NCBI RefSeq assembly: GCF_003640665.1
Contig: NZ_QQXL01000001.1
Location: 558,001-622,000, forward strand
Direction of reading: 5' to 3'
From: Galactobacter caseinivorans
Lineage (GTDB): Bacteria > Actinomycetota > Actinomycetes > Actinomycetales > Micrococcaceae
Length of the DNA: 64,000 nucleotides
Position numbers and translations under genes: made by a program
In this document: positions 49,920 to 57,008 of the stretch, one piece after another
How the letters are laid out: every line of letters starts with the position of its first letter
Position numbering within the stretch: position 1 is the stretch's first letter
Notes under the pieces: generated by a model
The model's input: only the letters and a program-made list of their open reading frames with translations
Told to the model about the DNA's origin: nothing
Database searches by the model: none

Positions 49920-50155
49920 GCTCCGGCCTCCACGATCGCCACAGCATCACGGGCGGTGGTGTCAGCGTGGATGCCGAGGATCCGCAGCTGGTTCTCAAAC
50001 CATGCGGACTCGCCCATCTCCTGGATGCGCGCCCGCTCAGCAGCGATCCCCGAGGCGGCACGCTTGGCAATGCGGTTGGCGAGGCGCTGCACCTTGCCCT
50101 TGCGGAGGCCCGGGTTAGCCTGAGCGATCCGCCTCTCATAGTCGGTAGTAGTCAT
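49916..50155 (-). CDS. Small basic helical early protein
   Basis: A 79-residue protein from ATG 50155 behind GCAGGAGAC: MTTTDYERRIAQANPGLRKGKVQRLANRIAKRAASGIAAERARIQEMGESAWFENQLRILGI. The basic helices may bind nucleic acid. The longer ORF to 50248 is less likely because of the strong ribosome site. Function unknown. Confidence 0.6.
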   Translation of the reverse strand: MTTTDYERRIAQANPGLRKGKVQRLANRIAKRAASGIAAERARIQEMGESAWFENQLRILGIHADTTARDAVAIVEAGA

Positions 50156-50287
50156 GTCTCCTGCTCTCCCCAGGGCACGACTGATGGCCCTGGTGTCTGC
50201 GTCAGTGGCGAACCTCTGAGCGGTGGGGTGGGGTGTTTTTGGGTGCACAATGCCCGGCGACCGTAAGGTCGGGGGAGTGCGGTGGGG

Positions 50288-50506
50288 TTAGAAGTAGTCG
50301 ATCTCTTCGCCGGGTGACGGTTCTGCTGGCTTGGCTTGCTGCTCTTTGATCCAGCTGTTCATGGCGTCAAGGTTGCCCTCGTCGAAGGCGATCCGGTTGC
50401 GTTCGAGGCGGGTGCAGATTCCGGTGATCCGGGCGAGCCGCTTGATTGTGGTCTTGGGGATGCCCAGTTCACGCGCCGCCTGCTCAGGGGTCAGGAAGCG
50501 CGGCAT
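50288..50506 (-). CDS. Small HTH (excisionase-like) protein
   Basis: A 72-residue protein: LTPEQAARELGIPKTTIKRLARITGICTRLERNRIAFDEGNLDAMNSWIKEQQAK, a MerR/Xis-like helix-turn-helix with a wing. It is the second gene of the leftward early operon, a place where excisionase or a second Cro-like factor is common. No other excisionase candidate is intact, so this is the best candidate for Xis. Confidence 0.65.
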   Translation of the reverse strand: MPRFLTPEQAARELGIPKTTIKRLARITGICTRLERNRIAFDEGNLDAMNSWIKEQQAKPAEPSPGEEIDYF

Positions 50507-50507
50507 G

Positions 50508-50750
50508 TCAGGCGGCCGCCCTCACGTGCATCGGCACGTTGTCGGGAACGAACTCATCTAGGCCGACACCCAGGGCCACAGCGATGGCGATCAGTTCGCC
50601 CATGTAGAAGTCGGTGCGGCCGTTGATCTTCCGGTTGAACGTGGTCTTGGGGATGCCGACGGCTTCGGCAACGGAGGCGAGGGAGCGGTCATTGCGGGCG
50701 ATAGCAGAGGCAACCTTGTCGGAGATCTGCTTGGTGTTGATGTGGTCCAT
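50508..50750 (-). CDS. Cro-like HTH regulator, first gene of the early operon
   Basis: An 80-residue XRE protein from ATG 50750. ASVAEAVGIPKTTFNRKINGRTDFYMGELIAIAVALGVGLDEFVPD contains the helix-turn-helix. It leads the leftward lytic operon and faces the putative repressor gene across 86 bases with operator-like repeats, so a Cro-like role is likely. The longer ORF (to 50786) runs across the promoter and is rejected. Confidence 0.75.
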   Translation of the reverse strand: MDHINTKQISDKVASAIARNDRSLASVAEAVGIPKTTFNRKINGRTDFYMGELIAIAVALGVGLDEFVPDNVPMHVRAAA

Positions 50751-50853
50751 GCGTTCCACTTTACGGCCCATATGGTCCGGTGTCAACCCGGATATCGTGC
50801 CAAGGGTGTCACTTTGCGGACCAAAATGGTGCTAACATGGACCGTATGGACCA
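50740..50853. promoter_or_regulatory. Divergent immunity promoter/operator region
   Basis: Five copies of GGTCC/GGACC occur within 110 bases: 50744, 50774 (both GGTCC) and 50818, 50839, 50848 (all GGACC). ATGGTCCG and CGGACCA face each other across the centre. A -10-like TAACAT lies at 50833-50838, just before an ATG at 50846, so the repressor transcript could be leaderless. The outer copies lie at gene starts. Confidence 0.5.
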
Positions 50854-51085
50854 GAGAACAGCAGCGCTGCAACAAGCCGCGCTAGAGCAGCTCCGTATCG
50901 AACGAGCGGCGAACAACCTCTCCTACATGGAGATCGCCCGCCGCGTGGAAGTCAGCGAAAAAACGGTGCGCCGTTACTTCGCAGGCGAGCGCGACATTCC
51001 AATGCCGACACTCTTGCAGATGCTGGAAGCCATGGGTGTATCAGTCCAGGCCTTCTGGGAGAGGTCGGTGGCACGAATCGCATAG
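50837..51085 (+). CDS. Putative immunity repressor (small HTH)
   Basis: An 82-residue XRE protein: a basic N-terminal helix (ALQQAALEQLRIERAANNLS), then YMEIARRVEVSEKTVRRYFAGERDIPMPTLLQMLEAMGVSVQAFWERS. It is the only plus-strand regulator facing away from the lytic genes, so it is the likely lysogenic repressor, though it is short and lacks a self-cleavage domain. The second ATG at 50846 may be the real start if the message is leaderless. Its last 45 bases overlap the minus-strand HTH gene. Confidence 0.65.
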   Translation: MDRMDQRTAALQQAALEQLRIERAANNLSYMEIARRVEVSEKTVRRYFAGERDIPMPTLLQMLEAMGVSVQAFWERSVARIA

Positions 51086-51235
51086 TCGGGGGCTAAGTCC
51101 CAGCATGGCAACGAGGGCCGCTGCCTCGGTCAACATGACCGGGCGGCGGCCCTCAAGCTTCGCCCGTGCAGTGGCAGCAGTGACGCCCCAAAGTGTCGCG
51201 CACCCGTCGGCACCCAGTTGGATCGCCATTGCCAT
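51041..51235 (-). CDS. SOS-box-controlled small HTH protein, antisense to the repressor end
   Basis: A 64-residue protein from ATG 51235 behind GAAGGA. GADGCATLWGVTAATARAKLEGRRPVMLTEAAALVAMLGLSPRL fits an XRE-type HTH and the C-terminus CDSCHRPLPEGLD has a CxxC. Its promoter region holds a near-perfect actinobacterial LexA box (51262-51277). Its last 45 bases are complementary to the 3' end of the putative repressor. Either the protein or the antisense transcript could relieve repression after DNA damage. Confidence 0.6.
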   Translation of the reverse strand: MAMAIQLGADGCATLWGVTAATARAKLEGRRPVMLTEAAALVAMLGLSPRLCDSCHRPLPEGLD

Positions 51236-51261
51236 GTAGTCCTTCAATCTAACCCCTTCGT

Positions 51262-51277
51262 TCGAATACGTGTTCGA
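51262..51277 (-). promoter_or_regulatory. Near-consensus LexA (SOS) box
   Basis: TCGAATACGTGTTCGA, one mismatch from the actinobacterial consensus TCGAAC-N4-GTTCGA. It lies directly after a -10-like CATACT (minus strand, 51285-51280), the right place to block transcription of the 51041-51235 gene. Confidence 0.75.
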
Positions 51278-51285
51278 ACAGTATG

Positions 51286-51489
51286 GCCCGTGGGGGTGTC
51301 AGTTTGCCAGGGCCGGGAGGACCTCAGAGCCCCCCATGGACAGGCCGTCCCGAGCCCTGAAAATCGCCCCCGAACTTGTTGGCCTCGCCAACACAGGTCA
51401 GATACGGGTCCGGTTTGTACCAAGGCAATTCCAGACACTTTCTCGGTTTTTGCGGACCGATTTGGTACAAAATAGGGGTAGATGGGCCT
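51286..51489. other. Non-coding attP right arm
   Basis: No ORF is convincing here. It holds the inverted pair TTTGTACCAA (51414-51423) and TTGGTACAAA (51462-51471) and a TTGGC-CTC-GCCAA palindrome (51379-51391). Next to the core, these are candidate arm sites for integrase or excisionase. Confidence 0.45.
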
Positions 51490-51510
51490 TTCAATTCCCC
51501 CCATCTCCAC
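51490..51510. other. attR of element A, also left boundary of element B
   Basis: The exact 21-bp core TTCAATTCCC...CATCTCCAC of 6699-6719. Element A lies between the two copies. Confidence 0.85.
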
Positions 51511-51565
51511 ATCCCGTAGTGCAAAGGCCCCGGGGTCCGCTCGTTTGAGTGGATCCCGGGGCCTT
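51500..51565. repeat. Left 66-bp direct repeat of element B
   Basis: Identical to 57908-57973. It starts CCCATCTCCACATCCCGTAG and runs through the ssrA-type terminator to GGGGCCTT. It overlaps the last 11 bases of the element A core. Confidence 0.85.
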
Positions 51566-51566
51566 T
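51523..51566. terminator. ssrA-type terminator, left copy
   Basis: AAAGGCCCCGGG pairs with CCCGGGGCCTTT; inner GTCC/GGAT pairs extend the stem to 16. The other copy is at 57931-57973. One of them is the original host terminator of ssrA. Confidence 0.8.
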
Positions 51567-51700
51567 CGCTGTTCTACCCCGGAATCCTGCGGATAGTCAG
51601 GGGGCGCCGCTACGGTCCCAAGTGGACGTAGAAGGACACGGCACCCCAGAAAATTAGGGCCAATGTAGGGCCGCGGTTTCATGGCCCTCGGATCACGTAG

Positions 51701-52984
51701 GAGAGCACCATTGCAAGAGAGGCCAAACTGCCCCCGCGGCGTAACACCGGGCGCAGGGACCGTTACTGGCCGCGTGCTAATTTTAAGGGGCGCCAAGTTG
51801 AGCTGGGCGACTATTACTCAGTCCCAGACGCAGAGATTGCTCCAGCTATTGCGCGGGGAAAGCTCGCTTCCAACACCTTCGTGCCACCGACTGATGCGCG
51901 CAAAGCCGCCCGGCAGGAAGCGGCGCGGGCCGCCGCCTCGGCTACGCCAGACGCATACACGGTGGCGGGCCTCTAAGCGGACTGGATGGAATGGGGGCGC
52001 CGACGCGGCCTTAAGGAGGGTCGCTGTATTCGATGCGGTCGCGCTGGGACTCGAGGAGCCAGGAACGTTTCGCGGCTGTGGCTGTGCGCGACGTGACAGC
52101 TTCCATGGTGCGCGAGCGGCACGACAAGATCGCGGCGGAAGGCAAGCCGGGGTCGGCACGGGAGTCGCTGGCCGCCCTCTCTCAGATGTTCGCGTACGCC
52201 GCGGGAACGGCATGGCCGCTTCCGGCCGGCCATCGGGCGAGCGTCGACGAGAACCCGTGCCGGATTACTGCGCCGGGCCGGGGTAAGCCAGTGTGGGCGC
52301 CGCACCGTGAGGTGGCGACGCCTGAGGAGGTGGCGGACCTGGCGGGCCGAATGCCGCAAGGGGAGCGCCTGTCTGTATTGCTGGCCGCGTGGTGTGGAGT
52401 GCGCATTGGTGAGGTGCTCGGGTTGCGGCGCCGTGATCTCTGGACGGCCCCGTCGGTGCGCGATGGGGAGAATGAGGCGACGTTCTTGCGTATTGAGCGA
52501 CAGGTGCAGTCCAAGGGTGGACTGAGGGAAGAAGCGCCCAAATCGCATGCGGGCACGCTCGACGTGCCTGTGCCTGCGGCGCTGGTTCCGGTCGTGCTTG
52601 CCCCCCTGTTGCACTGGGCCGGGAGGGGTGATGATGGGTTGCTGTTCCCGGCTGTGCGGCGCGGGACGCGTTGGTTCCACCCCAACACGCTGCGGAAGCG
52701 CTTCAACGCGGCGCGGGACGCGCACAACGTGGCGCAGGCGGGGGCTGAGCGCCCTCAGATGACCGGGTGTTCCACGATCTGCGCAAGACGGCACTGACGG
52801 CGGTGGGTTGGGCGGGGCGACGGGTGCGGAGCAGAGGCGTTTCGGTGGGCATGCGGACCTAGGGACCGTCCAGGTGTACCAGCGCGCCGGTCTTGATCGC
52901 TTGGCCCGCCTTGCTGATCTGATCAACGGGGCCGTGGAGCTTCCGGGGCAGGGTTTGGTGACGCCGATCCGGTGGGGGGCGTAG
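51701..52984 (+). pseudogene. Degenerate tyrosine integrase of element B
   Basis: Integrase coding sense can be followed through several frames. N-terminal part at 51707-51973 (RDRYWPRANFKGRQVELGDYYSV, then TVAGL and an in-frame TAA). The core at 52033-52790 has the catalytic Arg in CGVRIGEVLGLRRRDL. After a frameshift near 52755 come FHDLRKTALTAVGWAG (HxxR box), then another shift and GGHADLGTVQVYQRAGLDRL with the nucleophile Tyr. A good ribosome site at 51699-51704 is followed by ATT in place of ATG. At least one stop and three frameshifts make it non-functional. Confidence 0.85.
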
Positions 52985-53300
52985 GCAAGCGCCGCGCTAG
53001 GACGGCCCCCGGGACGCACGAAACCGCCCCACCCGGGAAGGGCTGGGACGGGGGCGATGTCAGGCCGTGCGCGCTGGCACAGTTCCGCGTTTTTTCTTAG
53101 GATCCAGCCGAATCACCAGATTTTTCCTGTGACTAGTGTGATCTGTGCGTCCTGGCTTATTGAAATAAGTGGAAGCCGTGTAAGTTGGGAGAAGTACACG
53201 CAAGTACCAGACGGCACTGGCTGGTACAGGACAGTACCGCCCAAGGTGGCGGGACGAGCGAAGGGCCGGCTCAGAGGATAGGCCGCGAAGGAGGCAAACC
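52985..53300. other. Non-coding region ahead of the GNAT pair
   Basis: A degraded hairpin related to the phage terminators occurs near 53018-53052. The part from about 53085 is richer in A+T than its surroundings and carries the phased GTAC array listed separately. No ORF is convincing. Confidence 0.5.
53194..53237. promoter_or_regulatory. Phased GTAC operator array
   Basis: GTAC occurs at 53194, 53204, 53224 and 53234, spaced 10, 20 and 10 bases, that is on one face of the helix. The inner pair forms GTACCAG (53204-53210) and CTGGTAC (53221-53227), a perfect inverted repeat. It lies about 65 bases upstream of the small-protein start. Confidence 0.6.
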
Positions 53301-53477
53301 ATGGCGAAGCTTGAAGTTGTCCCCAAGACCACCTCCACCGTTGAACAGGACGGGCGATTCGTTGTTCCCGCACACGATGCGGAGATCGCACGCGTGATCA
53401 GGGAGCGTCGCAAGCAAGTTCTGACCCCTAGCCTCATCGAGAAGATCGAGCGGATGAAGCCCTCGTTCACCTTCTAG
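53301..53477 (+). CDS. 58-residue protein preceding a GNAT gene
   Basis: ATG 53301 behind GAAGGAGG. MAKLEVVPKTTSTVEQDGRFVVPAHDAEIARVIRERRKQVLTPSLIEKIERMKPSFTF: a short strand region, then a basic helix RVIRERRKQ. It ends nine bases before the GNAT gene, and both follow an inverted-repeat array. The arrangement suggests an antitoxin or regulator of the pair, but I recognise no antitoxin fold. Confidence 0.6.
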   Translation: MAKLEVVPKTTSTVEQDGRFVVPAHDAEIARVIRERRKQVLTPSLIEKIERMKPSFTF

Positions 53478-53486
53478 TCCACAACC

Positions 53487-54044
53487 ATGGATCTAGCGTG
53501 GGTTGATGCAGAGGCGCGTCACCGTGAACAGCTGCAAGGGTTCACGTGCGCCGAAGAAGGGCGCAGATATCTGAAGAAGCGAGTCAAGCACTCGCCAGAT
53601 GTGGTGGATGTCCCTGGGTACCCTGCCGCTGAGGTTCAGGGCTCACTGCGCGACATGCTGCCGCCCTATCATGAGCCGTGGCATCTGCGCCTGGGAGAGG
53701 CATACGGGTACTTACCCGGGGCCGCGTCATTCTTCGAGACAGAAGCCAAGATCGAATGGGTAGCGGTCAAACCGGATACCATGCTGGCTCATCTGCTGTG
53801 GATCGGTGTCGATCAGAACTTCCAGAGTCTCGGACATGGTCGTGTACTGCTGAATGACGCGATCCGTCGCGCAGGCGCCGTCGCACGACAGCGGGGACAT
53901 GTGTCCATGGCCATCTACGCCAGCGTTCATCCTCAGAATGAAGCGGCAAGAAGCTTGTTCGAGAGCAGTGGTTGGGAACTCCATGAGGGAGACCCAGGCA
54001 GTGCCTATGTTGCCTACGTGCTCAAGGGTGAGCTCGCACGCTGA
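53487..54044 (+). CDS. GNAT-family acetyltransferase
   Basis: A 185-residue protein. The acetyl-CoA binding motif A is LLWIGVDQNFQSLGHGRVLLNDAIRRA (Q-x-x-G-x-G) and motif B SVHPQNEAARSLFESSGWE. The N-terminal extension (about 1-90, EEGRRYLKKRVKHSPDVVDVPGYPAAEVQGSLRDMLPPYHEPWHLRLGEAYGY) is not typical of ribosomal GNATs and may bind the partner or substrate. It follows the 58-residue gene by nine bases on the plus strand and ends at a terminator facing the lysis genes. Confidence 0.75.
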   Translation: MDLAWVDAEARHREQLQGFTCAEEGRRYLKKRVKHSPDVVDVPGYPAAEVQGSLRDMLPPYHEPWHLRLGEAYGYLPGAASFFETEAKIEWVAVKPDTMLAHLLWIGVDQNFQSLGHGRVLLNDAIRRAGAVARQRGHVSMAIYASVHPQNEAARSLFESSGWELHEGDPGSAYVAYVLKGELAR

Positions 54045-54057
54045 CCCGAAACGACAG

Positions 54058-54091
54058 AAAGCGCCCCACCCGGTGAAAGGTGGGGCGCTTT
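54058..54091. terminator. Bidirectional terminator between GNAT and holin genes
   Basis: A perfect 13-bp stem AAAGCGCCCCACC with its complement around CGGTGAAA, followed by TTT on the plus strand and flanked by AAA on the left, so it works in both directions. It corresponds to the element A terminator at 9527-9553. Confidence 0.85.
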
Positions 54092-54094
54092 GCG

Positions 54095-54415
54095 TTAGGC
54101 GGGGTGCTTGGCCGGGACGTCGTCGGCCGGGGCTACCTCGACAGGGTCAGGCTCGGTGACCTCGGCCTCGATCTCGGTGCCGGTGTCGCCGATCTGCTCG
54201 ATGCCGATCCCCTGGTCCGTGCCCGCCGTGAAGGTGGGGTTGACGATGGAGGTCAGCACGGAGGCGAGGGCGGTGAGGCCCGCGGCGGAGAGGGACACTC
54301 GCCAGTCGATGTCTCCGAAGGTGAGGCCGGTGACGGAGACGACGGCAAGCAGCGCCTGGGCGAAGCTCTTGGCGGCGCGCTCGGCGGCGCCCGTGAGGAA
54401 TGCAATGGTGAACAT
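54095..54415 (-). CDS. Holin, r1t-like (element B)
   Basis: A 106-residue protein, closely similar to that at 9559-9870: FTIAFLTGAAERAAKSFAQALLAVVSVTGLTFGDIDWRVSLSAAGLTALASVLTSIVNPTFTAG. Two membrane segments and an acidic Pro-rich tail are kept. It ends before the terminator and lies nine bases after the endolysin. Apparently functional. Confidence 0.85.
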   Translation of the reverse strand: MFTIAFLTGAAERAAKSFAQALLAVVSVTGLTFGDIDWRVSLSAAGLTALASVLTSIVNPTFTAGTDQGIGIEQIGDTGTEIEAEVTEPDPVEVAPADDVPAKHPA

Positions 54416-54424
54416 GGTGGTCCT

Positions 54425-55666
54425 TTACTTGAGGTTGGTCTTGCGCTGGCTGTTGAGGAAGGCGATCTCTGCGGCGCGCAACATGGGCCCGGCCACGGAG
54501 TCGATGACGCCGTGGTAGTAGCCGCGCTTGGCGAGGGTCTGCTGTAGGGCCTTGGTGGTCAGGCGGCCCCACTTGCCGTCAAGGGCGCCCTTGTAGGTGC
54601 CTTGGGCTTTGAGCCAGCGCTGGCGGCGCTGTGTGGCGGAGCGGTCCCGGTATCCGGCGACGGCCATGAGGGCATACCAGGCATCCGCGATTTGGGCTTT
54701 CGTGGCCTTGGCGGACAGGTTGGCGTCGGGCCACTTCTTGCCCGGGCTGGGCTTGGATGGCTTGGGTTTGGTGGCGGGCTTGGACGCACCGCCGCCGCCG
54801 CCTGCGGGCGCGGATCCCACGCTGATGCCGAAGCGCCGGAAGGCGCGGGCTGGGTCGTAGTGCGAGGATGCGTTACGCCAATCGGCCCACGTCTCAAAGT
54901 GCAGGTGCGGCGCGGTCTGATTGCCGCTGCGGTCGTTGTAGCCGATGACCTGCCCGGCGGTGACCTTCTGCCCGGCTCGCACGGTCGGGGTGACGTGGTT
55001 GTATCCCTGGGCTTCCCCGTCGGTGTTGCGGATCAGCACGCCGTTGCCGGTGCGGCCCGGCGCCCACGTGGAGCGGCGGTTGCCGGGGCGGACTCCGCGT
55101 GCGGTGCGCACGACGGTGCCCGCGAACATGGCCCTGACCGGCTTGCCTGTCTGCCCCGGGGAGGGTGGTGCGACGTCGATCCCGGCGTGACCGGTGTACC
55201 CGCCGGCGGATCCGTGCTTTTGGGTGTAGCGGCCCGTGAAGGGCGATACGGCGTGGGGCATGGTGTGTCCTTTCGTGGGGACGGCTGGCCACGGCCTCTC
55301 ATCGTCACCAGCGGCGCCGGAGATGACGGAAACGTGGACGTGCTTTTGGTGGGGATTGGCGCCCATGTACGGGGTCCAGGCACCGTTTTCGACGCTGATC
55401 CGCCCGGCGCTAATGACGTATTTCACGCGGGGATCACGGGCGGCCACGAGCCGGTCCGCGAACGCGTGCGCGTCAAACACTCCCGGGTCATGGGTGAAAT
55501 CGCGGGCGCGGACCACCCCGGACGCGTCGGGGTTGTGGTCCGAGGTCCGCGCCGCGTGCGCGCTGTCGCCCTTACCTCCGTCGCTGGCCGTGGACCTGGT
55601 CGGGTAGTAGGTGCGGATCTGCCCGAGCAGCTGCTCGAGCGCTAGTGCCATGCGCCATGCGGTCAT
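54425..55666 (-). CDS. Two-domain endolysin (element B)
   Basis: A 413-residue protein nearly colinear with 9882-11123: M15-like domain (SDHNPDASGVVRARDFTHD, HVHVSV), M23 domain (HAGIDVAPP, HLHFE) and the wall-binding C-terminus. ATG 55666 overlaps the previous stop (ATGA). All catalytic motifs are kept, so it is probably active, although the rest of the phage is gone. Confidence 0.88.
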   Translation of the reverse strand: MTAWRMALALEQLLGQIRTYYPTRSTASDGGKGDSAHAARTSDHNPDASGVVRARDFTHDPGVFDAHAFADRLVAARDPRVKYVISAGRISVENGAWTPYMGANPHQKHVHVSVISGAAGDDERPWPAVPTKGHTMPHAVSPFTGRYTQKHGSAGGYTGHAGIDVAPPSPGQTGKPVRAMFAGTVVRTARGVRPGNRRSTWAPGRTGNGVLIRNTDGEAQGYNHVTPTVRAGQKVTAGQVIGYNDRSGNQTAPHLHFETWADWRNASSHYDPARAFRRFGISVGSAPAGGGGGASKPATKPKPSKPSPGKKWPDANLSAKATKAQIADAWYALMAVAGYRDRSATQRRQRWLKAQGTYKGALDGKWGRLTTKALQQTLAKRGYYHGVIDSVAGPMLRAAEIAFLNSQRKTNLK

Positions 55667-56094
55667 GGTGTACCCCTGTCCTGTTGCAGTCGGAGGGTGG
55701 CGGCGTGGTCGGAGAGCTCGGCGTGTGCGCGGATGCGCCACGTCGCCACGGGCGGCGGGGCGGGTGCTGTTGGTGAGCCCCAGACGATCAGTCCGGCGCT
55801 GTACTGGTACAGGTCGTCGATGAGCTCTTGGCGGTCGCGGAGCGTGTCGTCGGCTTCGCGGGCCTGCCGGACGGCTTCGTCGCGCTCGGTGTTGGCGCGC
55901 TTCAGCTTGGCCTCGAGGGAAGTGACTTTTTCTTCCACGGTTTGGAGTCGGGTGAGCAGCCCGTCCAGGAGGGTTTTGGTGCTGGTGGTGTCTTTGTCGG
56001 CTTTGGTCTTGAAGCGTGCGCCCATCCAGCTCAGGAGGGCGGCGGCGATGACGCCTGCGGTGGTGAGGATGACGGGTAGGGAGTCGGGGGTCAT
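55663..56094 (-). CDS. Membrane-anchored coiled-coil protein (element B)
   Basis: A 143-residue homologue of 12512-12970: N-terminal helix (LPVILTTAGVIAAALLSWMGARF), TTSTKTLLDGLL, a coiled coil (about 40-95) and WGSPTAPAPPP. It ends AATLRLQQDRGTP. Here it abuts the endolysin directly, whereas in element A a 45-residue hybrid and a fibre gene lie between. Confidence 0.65.
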   Translation of the reverse strand: MTPDSLPVILTTAGVIAAALLSWMGARFKTKADKDTTSTKTLLDGLLTRLQTVEEKVTSLEAKLKRANTERDEAVRQAREADDTLRDRQELIDDLYQYSAGLIVWGSPTAPAPPPVATWRIRAHAELSDHAATLRLQQDRGTP

Positions 56095-56714
56095 AGGTCA
56101 CCGCCAGGGTCTTCGGTGTGGTCTCGGGCCGTCGCGTAGGCCACCCAGAGGACTGCGAGGGAGTGGGTGGCGTACGAGTACACGGTCTGCAATCTGTCGG
56201 GGTTCCCGGTCTCCACAGCGGCGCCGATGAAGGGGGCGGAGCAGAGGATTGGGACGCAGATCGCGGCGACGGTGGCGAGGGTGCCGAGCCAGCGGACTCG
56301 GTGGAGGATTCCGCCCGCGCGGGTCCATTCGGACACTGAGCCGTTGTCGTTGGCGATGGCGATGTTCAGGGAGGGGTTGGAGGTGATGCGGTTGCGGATG
56401 GCGCGGCCGTTGCGGTTGGCGAGGTTCTGCGCGTAGGACGCGGTGACGATGCGGCAGTCTGGGTTTTGGGTGAGCACCCATACGGGGAAGTCGTTTGCGG
56501 CGCGCACGCTCTTGCCCTCCTGTGGGGGCATGCTGATGATGAGCCGCGAGTCGGGGGTGTTGAATGCCCGGACTAGGGCCGCGTCGATGAGGTCGAGTGC
56601 TGGGGTTTGCACGGTTTTGGGGTTGAGTTGGCGGGCCAGTGCGCCGGGGGTGTCCCATTTGGGGGCGGGCTTCTCGAACGCTTGGGCGGCGAGTTCGAAT
56701 GCGGAGACGGCCAT
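56091..56714 (-). CDS. In-frame fusion of terminase N-terminus and lysis-region membrane protein
   Basis: A 207-residue ORF. Residues 1 to about 138 resemble the start of a phage terminase large subunit (NPKTVQTPALDLIDAALVRAFNTPDSRLIISMPPQEGKSVRAANDFPVWVL with Walker A-like PPQEGKS, then NRNGRAIRNRITSNPSLNIAIANDNGSVSEWTRAGG). From about residue 138 it continues HRVRWLGTLATVAAICVP...RLQTVYSYATHSLAVLWVA, the C-terminal half of the membrane protein at 12967-13377. A deletion that removed the structural genes joined them in frame. A terminase without Walker B or nuclease cannot package. Confidence 0.75.
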   Translation of the reverse strand: MAVSAFELAAQAFEKPAPKWDTPGALARQLNPKTVQTPALDLIDAALVRAFNTPDSRLIISMPPQEGKSVRAANDFPVWVLTQNPDCRIVTASYAQNLANRNGRAIRNRITSNPSLNIAIANDNGSVSEWTRAGGILHRVRWLGTLATVAAICVPILCSAPFIGAAVETGNPDRLQTVYSYATHSLAVLWVAYATARDHTEDPGGDL

Positions 56715-56803
56715 CGTGCGCCTCCGAGCATTGTTATCTGGCTGTGACGCTTGACCGTGTTTAGCAAGCTAAGATCAAACTAGTTACAGCGAGAGGGGTA
56801 TGC
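56715..56803. promoter_or_regulatory. Divergent intergenic region
   Basis: An AT-rich spacer between the fused ORF (minus) and the cargo genes (plus). It has TTGACC (56750-56755), a TTAGC-AA-GCTAA inverted repeat and TAAGAT. A ribosome site GAGAGGGG precedes the ATG at 56804. Confidence 0.4.
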
Positions 56804-56995
56804 ATGACAGGGCAAGTGAAAAGAGCCGTGTGGGGTGTTTTGTTCGGGGCCGCAGTAGCCCTGGCCATCCTGTTGCTCCGTCAGGCACTGGGCGACGCAC
56901 AATCAATTCAGAGCGGCATAATTTTCGCCGCTGGCATGGCGCTTGTAGGTGGAGTATGCGCAGGACTAGCCGGTCGGCGTCGATCCGATCGTTGA
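56804..56995 (+). CDS. Small two-pass membrane protein (possible immunity protein)
   Basis: A 63-residue protein with two hydrophobic helices (AVWGVLFGAAVALAILLL and IIFAAGMALVGGVCAGLAG) and basic ends (RRRSDR). It ends 13 bases before a secreted protein gene on the same strand and shares its promoter region. Size, topology and position suit an immunity protein for that product, which is inference. Confidence 0.6.
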   Translation: MTGQVKRAVWGVLFGAAVALAILLLRQALGDAQSIQSGIIFAAGMALVGGVCAGLAGRRRSDR

Positions 56996-57008
56996 GTAAG
57001 GGGAAAGA

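Larger units (their letters stand above)
6720..51510. mobile_element. Element A: apparently complete siphovirus prophage, about 44.8 kb
   Basis: Bounded by the 21-bp core repeats at 6699-6719 and 51490-51510. It contains an intact integrase, lysis, tail, head and packaging modules, replication and recombination genes, and an immunity region, with no obvious frameshift in a key gene. Nearly all lytic genes run leftward. The tape measure of 1244 residues and the split tail chaperone indicate a long flexible-tailed phage. The capsid is of the phage_cap_E type. Confidence 0.9.

Noticed and set aside
50837-51085. Integration-dependent immunity (repressor truncated at attP)
   Set aside because: The repressor candidate stops 405 bases before the core, so integration does not change its C-terminus.
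54425-56101. A 558-codon ORF covering the element B endolysin and upstream
   Set aside because: The extra 145 residues are Arg/Pro/His-rich shadow of the coiled-coil gene; the ATG at 55666 matches the element A start.
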